From contig CM076957.1 of assembly GCA_039566865.1 (NCBI GenBank), positions 8,751,896-8,815,895 on the forward strand: a stretch of DNA of 64,000 bases, in the 5' to 3' direction. This document shows, one piece after another, positions 29,793-39,049 of the stretch (its first letter is position 1; every line of letters starts with the position of its first letter). This DNA is from Aurelia coerulea. Lineage: Eukaryota > Cnidaria > Scyphozoa > Semaeostomeae > Ulmaridae. A model generated the notes under the pieces. It did not search any database, was not told the origin of the DNA, and saw nothing but the letters and a program-made list of their open reading frames with translations. A program made the translations under genes and the position numbers.

Positions 29793-31557
29793 CTAAGGTG
29801 AGAATGGAGCGTAAAAGTCTTTTAATTTTAATAAATTAACTTTTTATTCTAATTTGACTGACAGGGTACCATGGTGAAATAATTAAAAAAGAAATCTGAT
29901 AAAAATGTTCTCAAAATGCTGACAATTTTGGTAAAAGGAAACTTGTGCAGTCAAAGCCTTCGGGCAAGGGTCCAGTAAAGTTTTAGAATAATAAGAGGCC
30001 GAAAAATAGTTATAGTTTCTTGATAAATCGGTCGTATTCAGCCTGAATATGCTGTTTTAAATATGAGGCACGGAGGTACCAATAGCCCCCTATTTCCCAT
30101 GTTTTAAAGAAATTGTTGGGCCACGAAAAAACTACCGGGTGTCCCAGGGAAGACATTACCCTGTTTGAACGTTCCCAGAAAAACGACCATTGCTTCGTTT
30201 TGGGTGCTTTTAACTGTAATCTTTTGTTTTAATGCAAATCTGAAGATTGCTGCCGATTTGTATTTTATTATTATTGTATTTCTTATTTTCCATTTTATTT
30301 TATTTATTTATTGTTTTTCTTTGCCGATTGAAAGACCACTAAACATGGATTTTCTGATCTTCTGTGGAAATGTTCAGCTCGAGAAACCTTTGAAAAGACA
30401 AAGAATCTGGCGATAAGATTTTCCATTTCTTTCACATCATGCTCGTAGTGCGTAAGAGCATACAAACGCAGGTCAACTTCATAGTTTGGCATTAAGACCT
30501 GGCAATGCAGACCATGGGACCTTTCCTAGGAAGTATATTTTTCTTAAAACAAAACGCAAAATCGTACTTTTACGGACAAAACATTATCTCTCTTCATTCC
30601 TACACTCTTTTTTTTTTTTTTTTTTTTTTTTGTAAGAAAATTTGAAATTTTGTCCAGCCTCGATATTCTTAAGAAAGTTTCGTTTTGAGCCTGAACATAT
30701 TCTTAAAGCATTTATGTCAGTCATGCGATTCTCTGTTATGAACATCACAAAACAGGCAACTGCTGAAAATTGAGATACAAATATGCCAGCTGAGGCTGGT
30801 AATATTCTTATAATATTCTTAAAAAATTGGATGATTCTGAGCCTGAATATTCTTATAAACATTATTGTTATAAAAAGAAAAGAGTGTATTATGAAGGACA
30901 AGCGCTGTACTATCTGAACTTGACAGAAAGGCTTGATTTTTGTGGATTTAGCTGCAGGTTGGACGATCTCATCGCCTAATACCCCATTCACACTTTGAAT
31001 CCAACCAGCTTAAACCGAACCAGACAGTTAAATTTTATAAAAATTAAAATACATTTGATAGCTGATTATCCCCTGGTTTAGATAAGCCGGTCCAACTGAG
31101 GCAGTGTGAAAGGGGTACAGCTGTTTTGGCCTTTTCATGACCTTTGCAGGTAATTGTTTTTTAGGAAAATATTAGTAGAGAATCCAAATACGCGCATCGG
31201 TACTGAAATGAAAGTTTTTTGTTATAATTTGGAGAATTTTTGTTTTTGTTTTAAAAATTAGAGAAAATGTTTCACTGCAAATCTGAAAAGACATATGTCG
31301 CAAATTCGAATGGTTAATACAACACAGCGACAGAGGACGGATGATGCAGTACAAAACAAAACAGAACTAAAGTGCAAGGAACGATAGAATAAAACTAAAA
31401 ACTTGTCTGCCGCATTAACCAATCACCAACGCCGCATATGTCCTCTGAACAAAAACTCGAAGAAAAAGAAACAATGACAACAATATAATTTGTGCAGCAG
31501 CGTTAAACGCAATAAATCGACAAAATAATGCATGATAAACACAATCAGTTACAGAAA
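29793..31557. other. Ngaro internal non-coding gap, possibly intronic
   Basis: There is no domain-bearing frame between the RT acceptor and the gag stop. Repeated words GAGCCTGAA(C/T)AT and ATATTCTTA(A/T)A occur at 30690-30860, and AAATTGTTGGGCC near 30108 echoes the module at 11.5 kb. A 24-base T-run lies at 30608-30631. Confidence 0.55.
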
Positions 31558-32169
31558 TTATTGTTGGTTGTCCCTGTTCTGCTGCCTTCCATATGGAGAT
31601 TGACGACGCCTGCAATTATACCACGTGTGGTTGTATCGGTTGCAAAAAGTGCAGTATCTGTTTCTATTTGGCATCCTCGGTTGAATAGAAGGGGGCCCTG
31701 GAAATGCTGGGAATGCTGGAGTCGGGAGCTGGTAACCAAAGTCATTGCCTGCAGGTGGTTGGAGTGAAGGTCTAGGTCTGTTGAAGATGTGCGGGGGAAA
31801 GTTGCTTGTTACGGTTGTTGTTGTTTTCGAATGCTTCTTGTCAACCTTTCCGATGGCTTCAATTATTTTCTCATAGTCCCTATCTCCAAGAAGAGCCAAA
31901 AGATAATTGTTAAATTGTTCTACAGGTTTCTTGAAACGCTCCTGAAGAGCAGCAAAAACGCCGGCGTAGTAGGTGGCCTTTTTGTCTTTGGCATCCCTTG
32001 ATGCATTCTTCAGATTTTCCACCTTTTCTAAGGCTACATATTTATCGAAGTCGACAACTGGTCTTAGAGAGTATTGAATAATCTCTTGCTGCAAGGAGGA
32101 AACTGCTGGCTTTTCTCTTTCTTCAAGGGCCTTAAGCCTGTCCATCAAAACGGTTAGATCTTGTGCAGG
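31558..32169 (-). CDS. Gag-like protein of the Ngaro element, exon 2 (zinc knuckle)
   Basis: The 3' exon of the nucleocapsid-like ORF1. It follows TTTTCTCTTATTGTAG and opens with codons for PAQDLTVLMDRLKALEERE in phase 0. A helical, charged region comes first (EKVENLKNASRDAKDKKATYY and on), then a Pro-rich part. A CCHC zinc knuckle closes it: CTFCNRYNHTWYNC, spaced C-x2-C-x4-H-x4-C, among Arg/Gln residues suited to RNA binding. It ends at a stop at 31558. Joined to exon 1 the product would be about 261 residues. I know the zinc-knuckle type but not a close named family. Confidence 0.82.
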   Translation of the reverse strand, partial: PAQDLTVLMDRLKALEEREKPAVSSLQQEIIQYSLRPVVDFDKYVALEKVENLKNASRDAKDKKATYYAGVFAALQERFKKPVEQFNNYLLALLGDRDYEKIIEAIGKVDKKHSKTTTTVTSNFPPHIFNRPRPSLQPPAGNDFGYQLPTPAFPAFPGPPSIQPRMPNRNRYCTFCNRYNHTWYNCRRRQSPYGRQQNRDNQQ

Positions 32170-35085
32170 CTACAATAAGAGAAAAGCTAAGATAAGAATG
32201 TTGTCATCCGAAGGCATTCCTTTTTCCTCTTCTTTTTCTCGTAAAATGATTATTTATTTATTTATTATGATGTACTATGACGTATTATAATAATCATAGA
32301 AGCTTACTGGAGCTCAACAGTGTCGTGATTTATATCTATTGTGGCGATTGGGACGAAAATGTACGCTAAATGGAGCCAAAATAAAGAATGTTAACAGGTA
32401 ATAGATAAAATCACAAGAACATCCGATCGTTATTCTGCTTAGTGGACGTAGAACATTTGCAAGAAGGGAAACATTTTTTGAAATTCCGCTTCTCGCTACC
32501 AATGCTGATGTTCCTTGAGACCGGGCTGAGCGCCCCCCGACTGCCCAACAAGAATGAGATATGACAAAATATAAAAACATATTTTATATTTTATTATATA
32601 CATAATATATTACTTAGAACGTAGTTCCATGAATATGTTTTGTCATTAACTTAGCAATAATGGGGGAAGGGGGTCACGCAGTCCAGCCACAAGGAACCCA
32701 GCCACAGACCGAGTGTAAGGTTCTTAGTAAAACCCCCAAGTGGCTAGGAGCGATAGCTAAACTGAGAAAAATATAGTAATTGAAATAAAAAATAAAGCTA
32801 TACGGGAATTAAACTTATAGTACCTCCTAAGAGATGGAACTATAGCCAAATGTTTTCGTTTGACACTGGTCACAATAAACATACAAATAAGATTCTTTTT
32901 CGAACAAGATATAAGCAAGACGGATCTGTAAAATCCATAAATACCATCCTTTTAGGCTACCGCCACGATGATTTACGCTTAACGATGCTCTTTCAAATTC
33001 ATAAGTCAAATTCTGTTTGGCTACCGTAACGAAGATTTACGCTAAACGGTGCTCTTTCAAAAACATAAATCAAGTTCTCTTTGGCTACCGTAACGAAGAT
33101 TTACGCTAGACGGTGCTCTTTCAAATTCATAAATCAAATTGTCTTTGGCTACCGTAACGAAGATTTACGCTAGACGGTGCTCTTTCAAATTCATGAATGA
33201 AATTCTGTTTGGCTACCGTAACGAAGATTTACGCTAGACGGTGCTCTTTCAAATTCATGAATCAAATTCTGTTTAGCTACCGTAACGAAGATTTACGCTA
33301 GACGGTGCTTTTTCAAATCCATAAATCAAATTCTCTTTGGCTACCGTAACGAAGATTTACGCTAGACGGTGCTCATTCAAATTCATAAATCAAATTCTCT
33401 TTGGCTACCGTAACGAAGATTTACGCTAGACGGTGCTCTTTCAAATTCATAAATCAAATTCTCTTTGGCTACCGTAACGAAGATTTACGCTAGACGGTGC
33501 TCTTTCAAATTCATAAATCAAATTCTCTTTGGCTACCGTAACGAAGATTTACGCTAGACGGTGCTCTTTCAAATTCATAAATCAAATTCTCTTTGGCTAC
33601 CGTAACGAAGATTTACGCTAAACGGTGCTCTTTCAAATCCATAAATCAAATTCTCTTTGGCTACCGTAACGAAGATTTACGCTAGACGGTGCTCATTCAA
33701 ATTCATAAATCAAATTCTCTTTGGCTACCGTAACGAAGATTTACGCTAGACGGTGCTCTTTCAAATTCATAAATCAAATTCTCTTTGGCTACCGTAACGA
33801 AGATTTACGCTAGACGGTGCTCTTTCAAATTCATAAATCAAATTCTCTTTGGCTACCGTAACGAAGATTTACGCTAAACGGTGCTCTTTCAAATCCATAA
33901 ATCAAATTCTCTTTGGCTACCGTAACGAAGATTTACGCTAGACGGTGCTCATTCAAATTCATAAATCAAATTCTCTTTGGCTACCGTAACGAAGATTTAC
34001 GCTAGACGGTGCTCTTTCAAATTCATAAATCAAATTCTCTTTGGCTACCGTAACGAAGATTTACGCTAGACGGTGCTCTTTCAAATTCATAAATCAAATC
34101 CTCTTTGGCTACCGTAACGAAGATTTACGCTAAACGGTGCTCTTTCAAATTCATAAATCAAATTCTCTTTGGCTACCGTAACGAAGATTTACGCTAAACG
34201 GTGCTCTTTCAAATCCATAAATCAAATTCTCTTTGGCTACCGTAACGAAGATATACGCTAGACGGTGCTCTTTCAAATTCATAAATCAAATTCTCTTTGG
34301 CTACCGTAACGAAGATTTACGCTAGACGGTGCTCTTTCAAATTCATAAATCAAATTCTCTTTGGCTACCGTAACGAAGATTTACGCTAAACGGTGCTCTT
34401 TCAAATCCATAAATCAAATTCTCTTTGGCTACCGTAACGAAGATTTACGCTAGACGGTGCTCTTTCAAATTCATGAATGAAATTCTGTTTGGCTACCGTA
34501 ACGAAGATTTACGCTAGACGGTGCTCTTTCAAAAGACATAAATCAAATTCTCTTTGGCTACCGTAACGAAGATTTACGCTAAACGGTGCTCTTTCAAATT
34601 CATAAATCAAATTGTCTTTGGCTACCGTAACGAAGATTTACGCTAGACGGTGCTCTTTCAAATTATAAAACAAATTCTGTTTGGCTACCGTAACGAAGAA
34701 TTACGCTAAACGGTGCTCTCAAATTTAAAAATCAAAATTCTCTTTGGCTACTGTAAATGAGGATTACTCTAGACGGAGCTCTCCCTAAAAGATGCTATAC
34801 AAATATGAAAAACATGCAAGAAATGAATCGGTGATAAGGTAGAACTTGCACGCTGAAAAAATTGCACGTGGATTTGGGGAAAAAATGTTCTTCGGCCGCT
34901 TCTTCCCAAAATAAATAGAGCAACATGCACAAAAAGAAGCAACTGGGAAGCCTGAGGAAACAAACGGAAAACACTGTAAGATTGAGAGGGGAATATTCCA
35001 CAACTCTAGTTAAACGACGAGACACAAAAAATTTAATTACGAACAGGCCTATGTGAAACGATGGAGAATAAAACAGGTGACTTAC
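32170..35085 (-). other. Intron of the Ngaro gag-like gene, 2916 bases
   Basis: The donor is GCT|GTAAGTCACC at 35085 and the acceptor TCTTATTGTAG|CCT at 32170, both in phase 0. It contains a 64-bp minisatellite (32955-34785) and non-repetitive AT-rich sequence on both sides. Splicing is inferred from sites and frame only. Confidence 0.75.
32955..34785. repeat. 64-bp minisatellite, about 28 units, inside the intron
   Basis: The unit is CTCTTTGGCTACCGTAACGA + AGATTTACGCTAGACGGTGC + TCTTTCAAATTCATAAATCA + AATT. Starts step by 64 (for example 33333, 33397). Variants (CTCATTCAAATT; GCTAAACGG with AATCCATAAAT) recur every four or five units, so blocks were copied together. Outer units are more divergent than the middle. 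Confidence 0.97.
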
Positions 35086-35259
35086 AGCGTTTGCCACTGG
35101 TTCGGCCTGCTGATTTTCTGCCTGTTGCTGTGGCCTTTGCTGAGGGACTTCAGCTGCCCGAACGTCAGCAGCCTGATCGATTTGCTGCGGCTCGACACCA
35201 TTTTCTGGCATCCCAAGTAATCTATCTATGTCCATGGCAGGTACCTGCTCCAATGCCAT
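35086..35259 (-). CDS. Ngaro gag-like exon 1, possible shared leader exon
   Basis: 58 codons from ATG at 35259 (MALEQVPAMDIDRLL ... AENQQAEPVANA), rich in Gln, Ala and Pro, end exactly at a codon boundary before GTAAGT. Exon 2 of the gag-like gene, RT-RNase H and the recombinase each begin after an acceptor in the same phase, so this exon could supply the start codon for all three. The ATG follows the tail of a LINE insertion by about 15 bases. No known domain. Confidence 0.75.
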
Positions 35260-35273
35260 GCCGTAAGGCGACG

Positions 35274-36065
35274 GTTTCAGTTTCAGTTTCAGTTTCAGTT
35301 TTATATGTTAAATTCCACTACATACAATTTATAACCTAACTATACACACGAATAACTAAACTACAAAGATAATTGTTACAGAAAATAAACACAATGATAC
35401 AGAAAATTAATACAATATACAAATACAAAGAGGGGCTAAATAAATAAATTGTATGCAGGGAATTACTTAGAGGAGGAGCTCTCTCAATAGGTAAACTAAT
35501 CGAGGAGAGAGCCCCCCCTATCCTAAGATACTATCAGGTGAAAATAGAAGTTGTGCATTTCCTATTTAAAAATTGATAGCAATTGTTCAGGTTTCAAATA
35601 GATTCATCGGTTGACCTTGTTTAGCAAGTAAATTTTTAGTTTTGTTTTGAATGATATTTTTGATGGAGCATTTCTGAGTTCTACAGGTAATGTGTTCCAA
35701 AGTTTAGCACCAAGATATCGAATTGACTTGAGACCATATTGAAGACTGTTTTTTCGAGACAAAAATAAATTACCCTGACTGGCCTGTCTAGTGGAGTGCT
35801 GATGAACAGATGAACTGAATAAGAAAAAGTCATGAAAGCAACTTGGTGAAGTTTTATTAACAGAATCAAAAACAAAAGTTAAGAGTCGGAGTTCAAAGAG
35901 CTCAGAAATTTTTAGGAGTTTGAGGTCAATGAAGATTGGAAGAGATGGAGACATGCGAGGCTGAAATGAGATAGCTCTGACTGCTTTTTTCTGTAATTTG
36001 AAAATTGGATCAATGTATGATGCATATGTTTGACCCCAAACAATAAGACCATATTGCAAGAAGGA
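35274..36065 (-). mobile_element. 5'-truncated LINE inserted in the Ngaro 5' region, (CTGAAA)n tail
   Basis: A LINE C-terminal frame (36059-35604) is followed by a UTR of about 300 bases and a hexamer tail: CAGTTT units on the plus strand at 35277-35301. It lies between A1 and gag exon 1, in the presumed 5' UTR. The flanks show no clear duplication. Confidence 0.8.
35604..36059 (-). pseudogene. LINE ORF2 C-terminus, frame intact
   Basis: The 151-codon frame shows LQKKAVRAISFQP, LLKISELFELRLLTFVFD, RYLGAKLWNTLPVELRN and FKTKLKIYLL, the usual order for the end of a LINE ORF2. RT and endonuclease are absent through 5' truncation. Confidence 0.87.
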
Positions 36066-36100
36066 CAGAAGGTTCTTTTCTTTTCAAAACTAAGGGAAGA

Positions 36101-36282
36101 GCTTTGACACTTGTCACTGCTTGTTGCGTAGAAAAGAGGCGGAATAAGCCAATTCCAGGGTTTTATATACTTGCTAGGCCTCAAGGGGCCACACACTAGG
36201 CTAGCTAGATCCCGTGGGGGTCACGAAAGGAGTTTCCATGCGTTACTTTGAGATTTTAGAGTGACTTCTTGGGTGAGAATAG
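36101..36282 (-). repeat. Ngaro split repeat A1 (5' terminus)
   Basis: 182 bases identical by eye to A2. The outer end (ATAG on the plus strand) marks the 5' end of the element. It probably holds promoter or transcription start sequences; none is evident by motif. Confidence 0.95.
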
Positions 36283-36306
36283 ACAACGATAAACCAACAC
36301 GTTTCA

Positions 36307-36314
36307 CTTTTATA
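36307..36314 (-). promoter_or_regulatory. TATA-box-like TATAAAAG just outside the Ngaro 5' end
   Basis: On the minus strand TATAAAAG lies about 25 bases upstream of the A1 outer end. It is in flanking DNA. Taking the Ngaro insertion away, it would sit just upstream of the gag-like remnant at 25405-24350. Confidence 0.4.
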
Positions 36315-36589
36315 CTAGCCACGAGAAAAAGGCAAAACTTCTGCTCCCAATGCACAAGACAGCAGGAAGTTACTCCTGAGAATAACAAACAATAATCAAA
36401 ACAAACGGCTCATGAACTAACCGACTGGTGTAAAGAGCGGAACGGAAGGTCATATGATACGACGTCATGACTAAATTCCTTCAAAATAAACATGACATGT
36501 GCAGGGGCCTAGCCCCCCTCATACCACACCATACAGACATCAAAGTTCCATTAACCGCGATAAAATTTCATTTGATCGCCATTGAAAAC
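36315..36589. other. Flanking sequence, no recognised feature
   Basis: I see no gene, repeat or paired ends here. Confidence 0.4.
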
Positions 36590-37351
36590 TGTGCAACTAA
36601 TTCTGATGCTCAAAATTGTTACCGATACCATTTAACAGGAGGCATGCTAATTACTTAGAGTATATCTAGTGTATCTCGTGTATATATTTGCATTGAATAT
36701 CTTAACAACTGATACAGATACTGTTACTTATATAGTGACTGTTACCAGAGCATAATTAATATAGATTTGACATGCATGTGTCTTTCTATATCTGTGTCTT
36801 TTATTGATTTTCAGATTGAACATTTTGTCTACTGCTAGTGATAAAGTAATACCATAGTGTATTGAAAATACTTGATTACATATCTTTCATCATTTTCAAA
36901 TATAATGTTTGCTCTGTTGATACTGCCACTGTTACCTCTGTATATTAAAGAATCTTAGAACATTCCCGGCGTATAAGAGCATGAAAATCTTTGCACCTAA
37001 TTATAATGCTAAAAACTGTTACCAAAGCTATCTAACAGAGGCAAGGTAATTACTTAGAGTATGTCTAGCGTATCTCGTGTTTATATTCGCATTGAATATC
37101 TTAACAACTGATACAGATACTGTTACTTATAAAGTTACTGCTACCAGAGCATAATTACTATAGATTTGAGATTCATGTGTCTTTTTATATCTGTGTCCTT
37201 TTATTGATTTCATATTGAATATTTTCTGAACTGTACCACTACTGACACGTAGCGCCATTACTAAAAATACTTGATTGTATATCTTTCATACATTTTCAAG
37301 TAGAACATAATTTGCTCTGTTCGAACTGTTACTGATGCCTCTGTATGTTAA

Positions 37352-38227
37352 CCCTATTACTACCGGGCTTTTTCGACCATCGTAGTACCGGGGGGGGGGG
37401 CACAAAGTGCCCCCCTTCCGTAACTTCGCCAATATTGCAGATATGAGGATGAAACTTATTACAAAGGTGTAAAGGAACAAAATCTACACAATAGGCTACT
37501 TTTATAATTTTTCATTACATCTGTGACGTCACTATGAGGTCATAAATGAGGAAAATTGCACTATTTGCTTACTATTAGCAGTATTGGTAATATTTAAGTT
37601 CTTGGTTGATAATTTCTTTCATACTGCTAATAGAATGTATCCCAAAGCATCACTGAATAAAAATCGGCAATGTAATGTCAATTTAAGCTCATTATTTATA
37701 TCATATATTCATCATTTATTTGCATCAGTTTCTAATTGTTTCATTTAAACCCCTAATTACTGTTGAAAATATTCTAAAATGCCTTAAAATTGTTTATAAC
37801 AATCAATAGAACCAATTTTGACCATTTAAAGTTATCTAATACATTTGTTATTATATATATGACGTCATAAACTTTGATGACGTCATGAACGTTAAATTTG
37901 CTGACGTCATCAAAAATGGATAAAACTATACATCATCTGAAAGCTCTCATTGAGAGCTATCGAATGGAGTTATTCTCGATGTTCTACGACCATCCGTGTT
38001 AAAACTGGACTCGCTTCTTTAATTATCTGGCTGACCACGTGATGAAAAGAGATTGGCCACATGATCGGTATCTACCATTATGAAAAAAATTACAATTTTT
38101 AATTAGTCCATTGAATTTTAGGAAAAGTCGTAAAGTTTCAGCCCTCTATCTTTCGAACTGACGACACTACATCAAATAAACTTTGCCGCGGGCACTTTGT
38201 GCCCCCCCCCCCCCGGTAGTAATAGGG
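37352..38227. mobile_element. piggyBac-like non-autonomous element, 876 bp, TTAA TSD
   Basis: The ends CCCTATTACTACCGGG are inverted copies, each followed inward by a G-run and GGGCACAAAGTGCCC-like dyads. TTAA flanks both sides (37348-37351 and 38228-38231). A sibling tandem unit near 38600 has the single TTAA, i.e. the empty site. TTAA duplication with CCC-starting TIRs is the piggyBac signature. No transposase frame is present. Confidence 0.95.
37860..37909. promoter_or_regulatory. Three TGACGTCA palindromes inside the piggyBac-like element
   Basis: Exact TGACGTCA occurs at 37860, 37878 and 37902. This is the full CRE/ATF consensus. A fourth GTGACGTCAC lies near 37523. Function is unknown; they could equally be chance in a young repeat family. 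Confidence 0.75.
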
Positions 38228-39049
38228 TTAAAGAGTCTTAGAAAATTCCCGATGTATAAGTGCATACAAATCTTTGCAACTAATTATGATGCTAAAACTG
38301 TTACCAAAGCTATCTAACAAAGGCAAGGTAATTAATTAGAGTATCTCTAGCATATCTCGTGATTAAATTCGAATTGAATATCTTAACAACTGATACAGAT
38401 ACTGTTACTTATAAAATTACTCCTACCAGAGCATAATTACTATAGATTTGAGATTCTGTGTCTTTCATTGATTTTCAGATTGAATACTTTCTGTACCACT
38501 ATGACAAGTAACTCCATTACTAAAAATACTTGATTGTATATCTTCCATACATTTTCAAATAGAATATAATTGCTCTGTTGGAACTGTTACTGATGCCTCT
38601 GTATGTTAAAGAGTCTTAGAAAATTCCCGATGTATAAGTGCATACAAATCTTTGCAACTAATTATGATGCTAAAACTGTTACCAAAGCTATCTAACCCCA
38701 TCTAACAAAGGCAAGGTAATTAATTAGAGTATCTCTAGCGTATCTCGTGATTATATTCGCATTGAATATCTTAACAACTGATACAGATACTGTTACTTAT
38801 AAAATTACTGCTACCAGAGCATAATTACAATAGATTTGAGATTCTGTGTCTTTTTATTGATTTTCAGATTGAAAACTTTCTGTACTACTACTGACAAAGT
38901 AACACCATTACTACCAAAAAAAAATACTTGGCTGTGAAACTTTCATATATTTTCAAATAGAATATTTGCTCTGATGGAACTGTTACTGATGCCTCTGTAT
39001 ATTAAAGAATCTTAGAACATTCCTGGTGTATACTACTAGGTGTATCCTG

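Larger units (their letters stand above)
25548..36282 (-). mobile_element. Ngaro-type tyrosine-recombinase retrotransposon, apparently complete
   Basis: On the minus strand the order is A1 repeat, LINE insertion, gag-like exon 1, long intron, gag-like exon 2, RT-RNase H, tyrosine recombinase, B1, A2, B2. This is the split-direct-repeat plan of Ngaro elements (A1-ORFs-B1-A2-B2), which integrate through a recombinase and leave no target-site duplication; none is seen. No methyltransferase domain is present, which separates it from DIRS1. The A copies are identical by eye and all main frames are open, suggesting recent activity. It is long (10.7 kb) because of the intron minisatellite and the LINE insertion. 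Confidence 0.9.
36590..39045. repeat. AT-rich tandem repeat, about 380-405 bp, four units
   Basis: Recurring blocks are TGTTACC...TTTAACAGGAGGCA-like, TTGAATATCTTAACAACTGA, TACAGATACTGTTACTTATA, TGATTTTCAGATTGAA and ATTAAAGAATCTTAGAACAT. The starts near 36615, 37018, 38298 and 38679 fit once the 880-base insertion at 37352 is removed. No coding. Confidence 0.9.

Noticed and set aside
30584..30991. 135-codon minus-strand frame with hydrophobic segments
   Set aside because: It ends in a Lys run read from the T-homopolymer and has no domain; it lies in the non-coding gap of the Ngaro element.
32955..34785. CRISPR-like regular array
   Set aside because: The 64-bp units are contiguous with no unique spacers, so it is a minisatellite. 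The same holds for the 32-bp and 248-bp arrays.
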